Positions 40,834 to 55,165 of a DNA stretch of 64,000 bases are shown in pieces. The notes beneath the pieces were generated by a model that ran no database searches, had not been told where the DNA came from, and saw only the letters and a list, made by a program, of their open reading frames with translations. This stretch comes from Babesia bovis T2Bo. Taxonomy: Eukaryota > Apicomplexa > Aconoidasida > Piroplasmida > Babesiidae. Every line of letters starts with the position of its first letter. The first letter of the stretch is position 1. The DNA is taken from the NCBI RefSeq assembly GCF_000165395.2, contig NC_010575.1, forward strand, positions 1 through 64,000, written 5' to 3'. The translations under genes and the position numbers were made by a program.

Positions 40834-41610
40834 ATGTCAAATCGCCTAAACTTCCTTTTCACTACAAATCCTTACACCTATCGACGACGTCAATTGTTGA
40901 CTATTCCCCGACCATGTGTGTACGATACTGTCCTGGATATACCAAGCTATGAAACATTTTTGCCTTGGTGCAAGGTGAGATTACGATAATTCACAGTGAA
41001 AAATCCGTATGAGATTTATATCTATACTTACATATATACAGAAGAGCAGTTGGGTTGACTGTGTAGATTTGAAGCAGCTGTCAAATCATGGAGGCCAAAG
41101 AAAGGCTACAATAACAGTTGATTTCAAGTTGATTAAAGAGTCGTACACTTCGGTGGTACATTTCAATCCACATGATCGCATAAAGGTTAGTGTCGATTTC
41201 AATGTAAAACGGAGTATTGTAATTTGAATGTTTTGCAATACTTGAACCATGGTATGCTACAACGCATCTTGCAACAGATCTTTAGACATTATTTTTGCTA
41301 TCTCACTACAACGCGAATGCACGTATAACCATAATAAAATTTACTTATGTTATGGTTCGTACAGGCTGTAGCCGCAAATAATGATTTATTCGAAGTCCTA
41401 GACACTGTTTGGGAATTCAAAGACATCGGTGATGCTACTGAAGTGGATTTCAACATCAAATTCAAGTTTCATTCGGGGATGTATCAAACTATAACTACTT
41501 ATATGGGTCGTACGTTAAGCGGAAGTATGGTCGATCACTTTGTCAAAGAGTGTTATCGACGACACAATCTGAAGAAAATTCCCTTTCAAAAGGAGCATGT
41601 TGGAATCTAA
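40834..41610 (+). CDS. COQ10: COQ10, coenzyme Q-binding START-domain protein
   Basis: Three exons, 40834-40974, 41042-41185 and 41365-41610, all junctions phase 0; 176 aa. After a ~28-residue basic leader (YTYRRRQLLTIPRP, likely mitochondrial) comes the hallmark start of the Coq10/START fold: VYDTVLDIPSYETFLPWCK, equivalent to VxDVxxYxxFxPWC in the family. The middle strand region (RKATITVDFKLIKESYTSVV) and the DTVWEFKDIGDATEVDFNIKFKFHS segment match the hydrophobic ligand-binding cavity strands. COQ10 binds ubiquinone in the inner mitochondrial membrane and supports its delivery to respiratory complexes. Length agrees with the family (~160-210 aa). Confidence 0.85.
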
Positions 41611-42087
41611 ATTCATGGCCAAAATTAAGAAAAACATTAATTAACTTTTTAATGCAGGAAATCAATATGGCTTATGCTTGTTGCATTAATGGTTGTTGTC
41701 CTAAGCCTAGTTTAAGTGACATCTATGAGATAGACGATATCATATGCTAGGACACGATAAAACAGTATCTGGGTGACTATATAGATACTAGTTTGCTATG
41801 AATGATGAACATCCACACCCTATGTGTTACACATACCAGCAGTTAAACAATTTATACTAACGTATCACTATGAAACATATTATTCCAGAGCAGCATTTAT
41901 AAAAGCCATGAAATAAGATGCGTTATCAATTTTGCTTGAGTGTGTGTCTAACCCCCCCATGGTACACAATTTCGACCAATTATGAAATATAATACGACCT
42001 TCTTTTGGACTTCTAAACACCTCGTAATAGTATGCCATCAGATATATATATTAATGTTTTCAGTGACCCTTGAGGTTACGTTTTGAA
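41611..42087. other. Intergenic spacer
   Basis: About 475 bp between COQ10 and the helicase gene on the same strand. No supported feature; a short frame at 41550-41750 (Cys-rich end) overlaps the COQ10 stop in another phase and is not convincing. Confidence 0.45.
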
Positions 42088-44420
<2,333 letters not shown>

Positions 44421-44463
44421 AAGCTTATTGTCATATAATATGTGATTATTATTGCTCATATTT

Positions 44464-47157
44464 TTAAATGTTCAGTGATCCATACAAGGCCAAGTTCTCC
44501 ACAGCCTCTTCAATGTCGCTACCATTTTCTAGCCTGACTGTGACATGGGTTTCTCCAACTGATACAACTGTGCCTATGACGTCATTTTCCCGTAGGAGAG
44601 TTACAACCTGATTTTCTTTGGTCGGTCTAAGGACCTCCACCGATTCAGCAGCGATTGCGATGTAATCCTCGTCCACAAATACATGGACGATCTGTAGGTC
44701 TGTATCTGCTTGGTCCTCTACAACTTCGTCGATAATACCAATCTTATTTCGATACTCCCCATTGCCAATAATACGTATAACAACGCCCCTTTTAATCCAC
44801 TTATTGACTTGTTTGCCTGTTTGATTGGACAGTTGTTTCGACTTAAGTGAAGATTTGTCAAAAAGCGTATTTGCATAGCGCATTTTGCTCACCATGAGGT
44901 CCCGATTGTCTAATATAGTAACATCTACCTTCTTTATACGCACAACCATTGGCTTGACTTTCAGAATTATGGTAAATTCGCTTTGGTCCACCGATATTAC
45001 GTCCCCTAATAATCCTTTATGTCTTCCAACCAGTATCTTCACTGTCTTACCTATGAATTTGTTGGGAACACGAATTTTGTTTTTATATCGCGATTCAAGG
45101 CCTCTTTCAGGCGCCTCTCTTTGTTCTGCAAAGTTTGGAGTTTCACTAATGCTCATATTCAACACCACACCGCTGTCCACTACCAAATAAACGTTTTTTT
45201 CCAGCTGCACAAAACACTTATTTTTCCATAAATGCTTTACTACACCTTGCTTATTTTTATATGGCCCATTAACTATGAGTACCTTGTTATGCGTATATAG
45301 GGTAGCATTGTTGACATCCTTGGAACTATAACCAAATGAACTGCGTTTACACAATATATCCGACATAACCCATTTAGCTTCAACGTTAGTATCTAACAGA
45401 ACGGTGAAACAACTTTTGGAAATGGAAACAATGATACCCACTTCTCCTTTAGAAGATTGAATAAGATCTCCAAGGAAGTAGCCATTGAGCGATCCTAATG
45501 ATTCAAAGCTAACGGTCTCTTTCACCTTAACCAAGTAGTCGAGTTTAACCTTGAACTGTTCTGATTTTTGAGGCGAGAATACAACGGCTGTCTTCTTTTC
45601 GAAGTCCACAATAGATATCAACCCCGATTCTCCACGATTTATACCATCTATTATCCTAACATTATCACCTTCTTGAAAATATTTCATTACACATGATGGC
45701 TGTATTTTAAAGTTTGGAATGCTTTCATCTTCTGGCTGAATCTCTATTTCATCGTTATGCATACTTGCGATATGTCCTATTACATTGATCAATTCGCCTC
45801 GAGTTACGCGTATTTTTTCTCCTAATCTGAATAGATGTAGATTTGAAGTATTTATTACATTTGCTACATTCCCGTAATTATCCTCTAGGTTGAACTCCTT
45901 TAGTTCAGAGAGCGTCGCATCGACAGCAGAACCAACGACAATCCTACGCACACTTATGCGCAGCAGCAAGAAACCGGCGTCCAAAAATGTCATATTGTTA
46001 TATCGAAACGTGCCCGGAGTAAAACCTTGTTCAATAAGGCCACCCTTCAGTTCAACAGCTTCTCTATCAAATAAACGTTTAACGAAGATCTTTGACTTTG
46101 TTTTTTTGACCATATTTGCCTTATTAAAATTAAACTCTGATCCCTTATCATCAACATTCAAACCTTCAAAATTTTTACTGTCTTCTTGCAGCCTGGGTAT
46201 GACTTTAACAACTACAGTGCCATTTAATTCATCCGATTCGTGAACTTGAGCAAGATCTCCGGCATACCGACCCGTTTTTATGCGAACATATTCCCCGATA
46301 AGTGGTACGGTCTGTTGTCTTGATTCCATCGCATAGATGGTTGATACTTCATTGATGGGCACCATCTTCAACTTCGAAAGATTTAGATTTCTAAGATCAG
46401 AAAATGCATCTATAATTGCACTTTTTGTATCAGCTTCTACATATATAAAACTTTTGATTTCATCTGGCGCGAAACACGAGTATATACCTAATTTACGACC
46501 TTGTCCCTGAAGTTTCAAGAATTTATTCAAGAGACTGATTGCAACAAATTTTGAAGACTGTGACTTATTAAGTTTCAGCATCCATAGTTTCGGATCGTTT
46601 ATATCAGGGATGAGAACATTTGCATCTTCTATGACTCCATCTATAAAATAATGGAATATCACGAAAAAAGAACCTACAACTTTGCTCTGCTTCGGCTTCA
46701 CCGTCATCTATAAAGTCTTCATCTTCTTCATCAAATGTCATATCTTGGTATCGTTTTGTAAGTTTATCGATGGCGTTTTCCAGGAGCCCAGCGCCACCTA
46801 TTCTACGGTCCTCCTTACGTTCGGGTTCATCTAGCATTCGACGGATTCGACTTCTATTCTCAAGATTCTCTGCTTCCGTTGATTCATCAGGCAAAAATAG
46901 ATCCTCTTCGTAGTTTTCTTCATCTTCTTCGTCACCGACCTATGATTGTATTATGTCTATGAACACACCGGTGGAGGAAAACGAACGCTCTGAGTACTTA
47001 CCTGAGCTTCCGTATCCAAAAAAGCTGAAACTATTGCACGCCTTTTAGCTTCTGCACTCTGCAGTTTCAGTTTTTTGCGCGTTGGTTTATCATTATCGCT
47101 GCTCGCGTCGGATTCTGGAAAGGATAAGTCATCGACATCAACTTTATGCCGCGCCAT
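44464..47157 (-). CDS. SPT5: Transcription elongation factor SPT5
   Basis: Exons 47002-47157, 46681-46939 and 44464-46640; 863 aa, starting MARHKVDVDD at 47157. The acidic N-terminus (VGDEEDEENYEEDLF, DEEDEDFIDDGEAEAEQ) is typical of SPT5. An NGN domain follows (about residues 150-235, KLGIYSCFAPDEIKSFIYVE...AFSDLRNLNL...MVPINEVSTIY). Then come repeated KOW motifs: PLIGEYVRIKTGRYAGDLAQ, FQEGDNVRIIDGINRGESGL, LYTHNKVLIVNGPYKNKQGV, FIGKTVKILVGRHKGLLGDV, KRGVVIRIIGNGEYRNKIG. No C-terminal heptad-type repeat is evident. SPT5 with SPT4 clamps the elongating RNA polymerase II and recruits processing factors. It converges on the helicase gene, with only 43 bp between the stop codons. Confidence 0.95.
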
Positions 47158-47406
47158 CGTCAATGAGAATGAAGTTAAACCTCTTATAAACACAAATGTA
47201 TTTTTTCCATATAAAATAAGCGGGAAACGACGAATACTTTGCCTTTTTATTCCACCTCTATTCCTACACCCTATAAATCGTAATAGCAAGATTAAATCTA
47301 TAAGCTGCAGGTTAAATAAACATTAATGGGACACATGTACATTTAAACCCGCATTTACGAAACGGGTTATAACACCTTTTTCACTGTGGACAAACTAATT
47401 GAGCAA

Positions 47407-49194
47407 TCATATCATAGTAGCCTTAACCTGTCTGCCATAGGCACGGCCTGTATTACGAGTGTAGAAGGTACCTGTCGATTGTCTCGGTATGTATCTAAAT
47501 GACGGGACCGTCATCGCTATTGGCGTCGTCCCAGTTACAATTGGAGGATTTTGCGTCCGTATAACCGCGTTGTTGGATACATACTGCAGCGCGGCGTTAA
47601 TCCTAGGATTGTGACGCATAGCTTTACATCCAGAGATACCTGTTGTACTTCCACTAGTGTTGTTGCGCCTGTGGAACTGGTGCTTCACGTTAGTTGTGTA
47701 TGGCCTCGTATGAACACCCTCAGGCATTCCGTATGTATTCATGTGGTTCTGATAGTAATTGACTGAATGAACAGGAATATATGGCTGATAAGGTAAACCA
47801 GCTGGATTATACATTGGCGCACTATAGACATTGCCATACTGTACAGTAGGCTGGTATACATCATTCACGTGCTGTGCCATTTGCCCCAAATTTTGACACG
47901 GGGGATTATACGCCACCTGATTGATGAATCCAGTACCCATTCTATGCGGAGTAACACGATACGTTTCATTATCAACGACAGCAGCATCTGGAGATATTGA
48001 TTGGTTGGGGTATACAATACCGGACCTCTGCACGCCACCAAGGGTGGAATGAGTGACAACAGAAGTATTATCCGTTCCAGAGCCTTTACAGCACGTATTA
48101 CTCCTGATCCCGCCGCATAGAGTAAAACGGCTTGTCTGAGGGCGACTATCCTCAAATTTCCTCTCCGACAAAGATGCATCAGGTTGAATTTCGGGCAACT
48201 CATTTACACCAGCGCTGTTTTCCACAGGGGAAACAGGTTTAACATCTGCATTGTATTCCGCAATTTTATTAGAGCCACAGGAAATGTAACTCAATAAGGC
48301 ACTAAACACTCCACGTCCCCTATCATCATCTTGCAAATTTCCTTTATTGACATCACGATTCTCAGGTGTCATTTCTTTAGTGCTGATTACTGGTTCATCT
48401 ACCTTATTTATTGGGGACGCATTAACTTCCTGTTTAGTTGGTGTTGATACCGTCTCATTAGCTTCCATTTTGTCACGCACAACCCTGTTAACAGCGTCTA
48501 ATATTTTGGTCTCTATGCTGCTGATACCAATGCAATGCTCATCCCCTTTGGAGTCAACGATTCTAATGCTGTTTAGACGACGAGTTACTTTGCCCAAATC
48601 AATTTCAGGGACACAATTACGGTTTACATCCGCGTTTTCTTGTGACCGTGTGGAATTTTGCATTGGATACACCTCTTTCTTTTCAGAGTCATCGTCATTA
48701 CGTTCGGCATCAACTTGGTCAACATTTCCCACTATCTTTGTTTTATTGTCATCATCATCCCTGTGTGTTTTAGGGTAGTTGTTTTCCCAATCTTTTACGT
48801 CCACGGCTACATTGACAATTATTCTCTCATCATTTCTATCACGTGTTTCTTTTGTTACGTTAGCGCTCTTTCTTATCGGTGGTTGGCGCCTACTACTTGA
48901 TTGTTGTACCACATTAGGAGTCCTAGGATTTTGTCGGTTCTTGTTTCCTGTGTATTCCGTAGGGGTATTATCTTCAACAATTGTAGAACCACGTTTGGAA
49001 CACCTCATTGATATCTTCGTACTGGTAACATCACACTTCTTACATTCGCATAGGCGTCCACCTCTGTCTGCATTTAGACCTCTTGCCTTCAACAAACGAA
49101 GCCGATGTGCCTCGATAGAACGCTCTAGGTTTCTATGTAGCCTCGCTTCATTCGACCGTTTATTGGACGAAGCTTCAGTAGCCTTCGCCTCCAT
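47407..49194 (-). CDS. Basic/polar protein of unknown function with N-terminal Cys cluster
   Basis: A 595-aa single-exon protein. I place the start at MEAKATEAS (49194) because the upstream extension opens only at a TTG. The N-terminus is a charged helix (RLHRNLERSIEAHRLRLLKA) followed by GGRLCECKKC, a small Cys cluster. The middle is acidic/basic low-complexity with KVTRRLNSIRIVDSKGDE. The C-terminal 200 residues are rich in Asn, Pro, Tyr and Gln (YQPTVQYGNVYSAPMYNPAG), resembling disordered RNA-binding or condensate-forming tails. No enzymatic motif. The ORF continuity over 1.8 kb supports a real gene. I do not recognise the family. Confidence 0.75.
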   Translation of the reverse strand: MEAKATEASSNKRSNEARLHRNLERSIEAHRLRLLKARGLNADRGGRLCECKKCDVTSTKISMRCSKRGSTIVEDNTPTEYTGNKNRQNPRTPNVVQQSSSRRQPPIRKSANVTKETRDRNDERIIVNVAVDVKDWENNYPKTHRDDDDNKTKIVGNVDQVDAERNDDDSEKKEVYPMQNSTRSQENADVNRNCVPEIDLGKVTRRLNSIRIVDSKGDEHCIGISSIETKILDAVNRVVRDKMEANETVSTPTKQEVNASPINKVDEPVISTKEMTPENRDVNKGNLQDDDRGRGVFSALLSYISCGSNKIAEYNADVKPVSPVENSAGVNELPEIQPDASLSERKFEDSRPQTSRFTLCGGIRSNTCCKGSGTDNTSVVTHSTLGGVQRSGIVYPNQSISPDAAVVDNETYRVTPHRMGTGFINQVAYNPPCQNLGQMAQHVNDVYQPTVQYGNVYSAPMYNPAGLPYQPYIPVHSVNYYQNHMNTYGMPEGVHTRPYTTNVKHQFHRRNNTSGSTTGISGCKAMRHNPRINAALQYVSNNAVIRTQNPPIVTGTTPIAMTVPSFRYIPRQSTGTFYTRNTGRAYGRQVKATMI

Positions 49195-50030
49195 GATATG
49201 AATTAAGTGAAAGAAAAATGGTTGCAACGAATTGATTTAGTTACCTGTATATTATGTATGGGCGCCAAAGGGAAATTACCTCTGGTCAATAATGCATTAG
49301 GTCCTAATCTATGGAACCTTTAAGGCTCCAGACATATAGGATCAAATAAGACAGTTGAGCTTGTATTATATGTTTATACAGATACAATGTCAATGTGTAA
49401 CATGCGTTTTCCGTTTGCGTCTATTTATGCGCTTGATATGGGATTCTAAATCCGGTACGGGGTGCACTTATGCTGCATCTCTACGCGCAGGCACGAGCAC
49501 TCACAATATGTTTAAATATCAACCCAGTATTCGTTTAATTAAAAAACATATTGTGCAACATACCCATATCTAATCTGTTGCGCGACACCGCACATAGACA
49601 TTTATCTGCAATTTCGTACGATACGGTTATCACAACATAACACACTTATCCAAACATAAATAAACATCCTACCAAATGTGCTGTGTTGAACACAAAGGAG
49701 TTACATAATGTAGTAGCAATACATTTTCTACAAGATAAACAAATGTTGCGTTCACCAAAATCCAGAATACACGGAATTGCAGTGGGTATGATAGCCAACA
49801 TTACACAATAGTAAATCATATGTTTCAAACATACGAAAATAGACAGGGCACTAGCGAAAATTTTCAACATAAATTCAATGGATTGCTTACAGACACCTGG
49901 CTTAATAGGTGTGTATGATGTCTATTTACCAATTCTTATCCCGATATAATATTCGTTGTTCGATTATTTATATATGAAGCAACGAAAATAAACTGCTGAT
50001 GCATATGTTTTGGAGAGCGGCACTCTGCAG
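49195..50030. other. Divergent spacer
   Basis: About 835 bp between the unknown minus-strand gene and FCP1. A 74-codon minus-strand frame (49646-49870) has a hydrophobic start and a CLSCRKC motif but no conserved context; I leave it unannotated. The FCP1 promoter should lie just above 50031. Confidence 0.5.
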
Positions 50031-52874
50031 ATGGACACCGATGAGGTAAGGTCAATTCTTCCTAGCCTTTTGAGCTTATTATTACCGAATTGTCGTCATT
50101 GAGGGGTTTACATATATTAGCAATTGATGTTACTAGATTCTTGTTGTATATTTCAAGCAGTCAGACCTAATTTAGCATCTTCTTATACAGACAACGGAAA
50201 GTTAGAATGCCGTCGTTATAGATGCATCGTCGCTACCTAACTCCACAAAATATCTTTGACTGTGTTATTTATTTATCACTTTATTGAATGATATTTGATG
50301 TTATTGTCGATTGGGGAGCCAGTTACTAGTACCCATTATGGATATAAATTTTCGAGCTTCATATCGTCCGTTGTACCACGTATACATGACATTTAGTAGA
50401 GTTTCAAAAATTTAACATCGAATACATGATAACGTCGTTATTGATTTAACATTTACATAATTTTTCAGCCAAATATTGTTGACGAGCTGGAGCAATGGCT
50501 AGAGAGTGAGCTGCTAGAAGATGATGGGAGCGTTACTGTCCCATCGTATATACAGGTCCCATTTAAGATACATTGGATAGCTAGTGATGGATCTAATGTG
50601 GTGGCCAACCAGATATTGGCCACCCTTTCTTCTACACAACTTCATGAAACCGCTGATGCACAGCTGTCTACGTCCGTTGATTGTGAAACCACGAATACTG
50701 AGACAATTATTGGTTCCGATGTAACCATTGAAAATCTAAATACCAGTGATGAAACATCGGTTGAATCAAGTGATAGTGATACAAAAATTGATGATGCTCA
50801 TTTTACTCTCCCTTCAAAGGATGTTTCTGGAGTCTCTTCTCTAAAATACCAAGATTCCATTTCACCGTCAGATCGGCCATCTCGGAAGCCTTCCCTCTTA
50901 TATTCTTCTAGGCATGGTATTCTTAGGCACCAGGTGCCCACGGATACAATTATTGCGGATGCTTCAACCATCCTGGCTATAGTGGAGAGTATCCGTTGTT
51001 CTCACAGCGTTATCATCCACGGTATGTGCGTGAATTGCTGTGAAGTTATTGAGGATGGTGATGGGAAACGTCCAACTGAAGCTCAAGAGGAACTTTCTAA
51101 GAGACGGGCATCAAAAAATCATTTAGTTGACGCTAATATGGTTATTCCTGGTTTCATAACTAATGACAATGCTGTACGTCTTGATCCAAAGATTTGTACG
51201 GAAATGGAATTGCTTGAACTTTTGCGTCTTCTCAAGAAACGGAAATTATGCCTTGTTCTAGACTTGGACAATACACTCATCCATTCATCATGTAGCAAGG
51301 TACCTGATGATATAGACATACCTGTGATCGACATGTATTCAAATTCTGAGGGATGGAAGATAACCTACCACAACGAGGAAGATAATCTTATGTATGAATC
51401 CAAGCTTGAAAGTTCGGTTTTGATGACCAGGACGTTGAACGAAATGGATGGTAGTTTATTTGTGAACTACTACAAGCTAAGGCCTGGTGTCTATGATTTT
51501 TTAAGGCGTTCTGCGGAATTGTATGAACTATATTTATTTACAATGGGTACGCGAGCACATGCTAACGCAGCTTTAAAGATTCTGGACCCCGATGGAAAGT
51601 ACTTCGGTGCTCGTGTATTTAGTCGGTCGGAGACTAACAATTGCTTCAAGTCACTTTGTCGCATTTTCCCCAAATATCGCAACCACCTTTTAATTTTGGA
51701 CGATTCGGAGAATATTTGGCTTGACGCTCCCGGATTGATTAAGGTATACCCTTACTATTTTTTTACTGATATGAGTGTAATAAAGAACCGGGACGCTCGG
51801 AATTTAGGCAGGGTAGCCGCCGCTTTGCAGGCACACTGTAACTATTCTAATTATATTTGGCATTCTGTAATCATGGAAATATGGAATGAAAATGAAATAG
51901 CTGTTACACCATTACGTGACAAGGAGGGGTTTACCGTTCCTATGACTTTGTCCATTCCCGGCAAACAAATTCCTACGTTCAAGTACAACCACCTTCTCAT
52001 CGCCAATGAGCGACCTAAGGATATATTTATTGTGGATGAGGCCAATGCAAGCTGTCCAAAAGAGGTTAACCATTCAAATGAGTCAACAAAGGACCATCAA
52101 ACTGTAACTGATAAAGACCAGGATGTTTCTGATAAGTTGACTGCGGGCAGTCCATTATTAGGTGGCAGCATGGCTTTAAAAACACCAGGTATAACTACAG
52201 ACCTTCAAACGACTAGTAGTGGTGAAAAAGTGGTTGAGGCACCTAAGAAGGAAAAGGTGGATTCTAGTGAAGAAACTAAAAAATCAGATATTCTGCCTAG
52301 TGGCACTATTCCAAATAAATTTGCACGTCAAATTGGAAAGATCTATGTAAAGGACAACGACGCCCAGCTAGTATATATGACACGATTATTATGCGAGATG
52401 CACCAACAGTTTTTCAATGAATTGGACACAGCAGTTTTGGATATCTCTAAACTCAAGAGCCTAATTGACGCGCAACTTCTACCAGACGTCGGCACTTTAT
52501 TAGGCAGGCATCGCGAGAAGTTGTTGCGAGGCGTTGTGCTGCATGTTAACCGTGATGAATTCAGGTGTCTGAAGACCAGAGAGGCGGTTGATTTCTTTGC
52601 AAAGACGGACCTAGGAAACACTTGTCGGAGATTTGGTGTAAAAAAGCCCACATCCGAACGTACGGTCACGCACTACTTAACTAATAATGGTACATCAATC
52701 GTACTGGGAGAAAATACAAAAAAGGTCCACAGCCAGTGGATAGAGGCATGTATATATACATGGACATTTGTTCCTGAGTCAGGTTTTGACCCTAGTTCAT
52801 GGAAGGAGCCATTCCGTAACTTTTGGGATGCGCTGCAGGCGCAACAATTGAATAATGTCAAGAAGCCATATTAG
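50031..52874 (+). CDS. FCP1: RNA polymerase II CTD phosphatase FCP1
   Basis: A five-codon first exon (50031-50045, MDTDE, donor GTAAGG) and a second exon 50469-52874; 806 aa. Catalytic FCP homology domain at about residues 255-430: LVLDLDNTLIHSS (DxDxT at ~270), LRPGVYDFLRRSAELYELYLFTMGTRAHANA, KILDPDGKYFGARVFSR, and LLILDDSENIWL supplying the later catalytic aspartates. A charged low-complexity linker is followed by a C-terminal BRCT domain (about 700-790, with the conserved Trp in SQWIEACIYTWTFVPES). FCP1 removes Ser2 phosphate from the RNA polymerase II C-terminal repeats to recycle the enzyme. The stop overlaps the 3' end of the minus-strand gene by 17 bp. Confidence 0.95.
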
Positions 52875-54834
52875 GGTATAGTATTCGTGTTAGGGAGTCG
52901 GCCAGCGGCTCGGGGAGAATGTGGTTGATCATGTCAAGTTCATCTTGAACTTTCCTGCGCAGTTCCTCGTGCAATCTGCGTTTCGTCTCCATCAACGTGT
53001 CGCATACGAACAACAGAGTCTCTAGGCTTAGCATCTCTTGCAAGTCATTGACGTCCTCGGTTCTTGGCTGTTGAGAGTAAAGGTGTAGCGCCCGTTGCAT
53101 CTTCTCCGAGCGCTCCTGAATGTCCCGTATACGCTTTTCTAGTGCATCTATGGCCTCCAGGTAGTGGTTCATGTTTTGTCTGCGGCCGTCAAACGCGGTG
53201 AAAGTATCTGTGCTGAGGTCTAACAGACCAGCCCCCTCCATACGTACCACATCGCCTTTGTTGTACTCGTAAGCAGTATTGCTGGTGTAATTGTCCACTG
53301 CATTGATTGGGACTACCCTGTTCTTGTAGTAAGTCACGTGAGTGGTGTCAAAACCCTCGATTTGACCTACATGGTTAGCAGTACTTGTAAAATATTCATT
53401 CGGAACACGTGTGCTTTCATTGTTACGTCCCAGATCCTTTTCATCTCCAACGTCTGGCTCACGTTGACACAGTTGTATCAGAGAACGCAGATCACAGCAT
53501 TCTTTGGCGTTTTGATTAATCGAATTCTCTATAATCTTTTGGTCAAAATCCACTCCGCATAGCGATTCTACAAAGTTTGCAAGCTTACTGTTAGACATCC
53601 TTGGCATTTTTGCCATTGTCGCTTCATCTCCATCAGCGGAGTTAAATAGATCTTCCTTTTGTTTGGTTAGATATCCCGCGACATTGCGCGGCATCATAAA
53701 AGCATTCTTATAGCTATAAAGGGTATTATCCAAGTAGACACTTTTATCCACGCCATTTATAGTGTCTGAGTCGTTTTCAACAAACGAGTCGATTGGGTGG
53801 CGTAGTGATGGCGAATAGAATGACCTAGGTCCAAAATCGCTTTGAGTCTTTGCACAAAGTCTGTTAACCGTATATATTCCATCAATAACTTCATTGGAAT
53901 ACACTTCTACTGGGTTGCTTCCGCTAAGGATGGAGACCAGTTTTTGCAGATGTTTGTTTTTCGTCAGGATGATGTCCGGCCCGCATTCAGCACACCTTTT
54001 CAACACTCGATCCAAATTGTAATCCCGCGGCCGAGGCATTTTCCTATCCATTAAACTGGAACATACCCGTTTGGATGGTATGTTGTTTACGCCTAACGAC
54101 CGTGGTCTCGTGTTGTGCGATTCGCTATTATCTGCATCCCTAGAACCTAGAATCTTTTGATCGATTACTATGTAGTCCCTTTCTATCGATTCCAGATCGA
54201 CAGTGGGAACAAAGTCGACGGATGGTTTGGATACAAAGAAAGATGTGTTGAGATCTTCGATTACACGGAATAACAACTTTTGCTTTTCCATGAATGAGCC
54301 ATAATCTCCATCAAAAAATATAGATGACCTTACCCTAGGGTTATCATATAACTGGTCAATGGCGGATTCTTCCTTAGAAGATACACTTGCTTCAGAATTC
54401 TGATCGGAGTCATCCCGTGATGTGTCCGAGTTTAAATCCACAGATGAATCCTCGCGAATCAGGCAAGGAGTTGAGGTGGTATAGTCACCATCAACGTGAT
54501 GCACTAATTTATATTCCGCCAATGTATCAGCTAAGTTGTTAATGTTTTGTCTGGAGCTGAGGTGACAGCTAAAGCGTACGTCCTTGATTTTTGCCTGATC
54601 TAGCAATGAAGAATCTAGAGATGACGTTTGTACGGTATCCGGTGAATCCGAAGACGGGTCTTTGAACGCACCGAAGCCATCTGTTATCGCAGCCCAGTAG
54701 TTGATGAAGTCTTCCGATGGCACCTCATGAGATTCCGCTAGTGCTCTCATGAACAATGAGGCTAGAAAGAAGGAACGTTTCTCTCCATATCTCTTGCAAG
54801 AGAAATGCTTCGCTTTCTTGATTCCATTGTCCAT
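52858..54834 (-). CDS. Conserved-looking protein of unknown function, C-terminal coiled coil
   Basis: A 658-aa single-exon protein starting MDNGIKKAKH. The middle is rich in Asp/Ser and disordered-looking. Near residue 270 a short motif RPRDYNLDRVLKRCAECGPDI suggests a small folded unit. The C-terminal 110 residues form a coiled coil: HYLEAIDALEKRIRDIQERS and LETLLFVCDTLMETKRRLHE, ending HILPEPLADSLTRIL. It could be a structural or centrosomal/kinetochore-type component, but no family is recognised. Its last codons lie inside the FCP1 3' end on the opposite strand (52858-52874), so both frames are constrained there. Confidence 0.75.
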   Translation of the reverse strand: MDNGIKKAKHFSCKRYGEKRSFFLASLFMRALAESHEVPSEDFINYWAAITDGFGAFKDPSSDSPDTVQTSSLDSSLLDQAKIKDVRFSCHLSSRQNINNLADTLAEYKLVHHVDGDYTTSTPCLIREDSSVDLNSDTSRDDSDQNSEASVSSKEESAIDQLYDNPRVRSSIFFDGDYGSFMEKQKLLFRVIEDLNTSFFVSKPSVDFVPTVDLESIERDYIVIDQKILGSRDADNSESHNTRPRSLGVNNIPSKRVCSSLMDRKMPRPRDYNLDRVLKRCAECGPDIILTKNKHLQKLVSILSGSNPVEVYSNEVIDGIYTVNRLCAKTQSDFGPRSFYSPSLRHPIDSFVENDSDTINGVDKSVYLDNTLYSYKNAFMMPRNVAGYLTKQKEDLFNSADGDEATMAKMPRMSNSKLANFVESLCGVDFDQKIIENSINQNAKECCDLRSLIQLCQREPDVGDEKDLGRNNESTRVPNEYFTSTANHVGQIEGFDTTHVTYYKNRVVPINAVDNYTSNTAYEYNKGDVVRMEGAGLLDLSTDTFTAFDGRRQNMNHYLEAIDALEKRIRDIQERSEKMQRALHLYSQQPRTEDVNDLQEMLSLETLLFVCDTLMETKRRLHEELRRKVQDELDMINHILPEPLADSLTRILYPNMAS

Positions 54835-55165
54835 GTAGCGAGCGCGCCATTCCTACGTTAGACATTAGAAGTTCAAATGTTATAAGAGTGTAATGCACAT
54901 TTACGCAAGTGTGCGTTGGATAGAGTTGCAACCAACGTGGCGAATATTTTGCTATTATTGTGCAACATAGTTGATATTATAGCTGTATATTGCCACTTGC
55001 AAACGATTTGACCTTGTCTTAGGGGACGCGAGTGAGACTTACCCTCTTGTTAGAATGGAAGTACAGATTGATGGGCATTAATTGGTGCCTTCTCATTTTG
55101 ATTAGAGTTTCATTTTGTTAAAAAATTTAATATTAATGTGATGTGGCTATTATTGGTATAGTTGT
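54835..55165. other. Intergenic spacer
   Basis: About 330 bp between two minus-strand genes; no feature recognised. It contains the upstream region of the 658-aa gene. Confidence 0.5.

Noticed and set aside
49646..49870. 74-codon minus-strand frame with CLSCRKC
   Set aside because: No supporting context, splice partner or family; kept out of the annotation though a small gene cannot be excluded.
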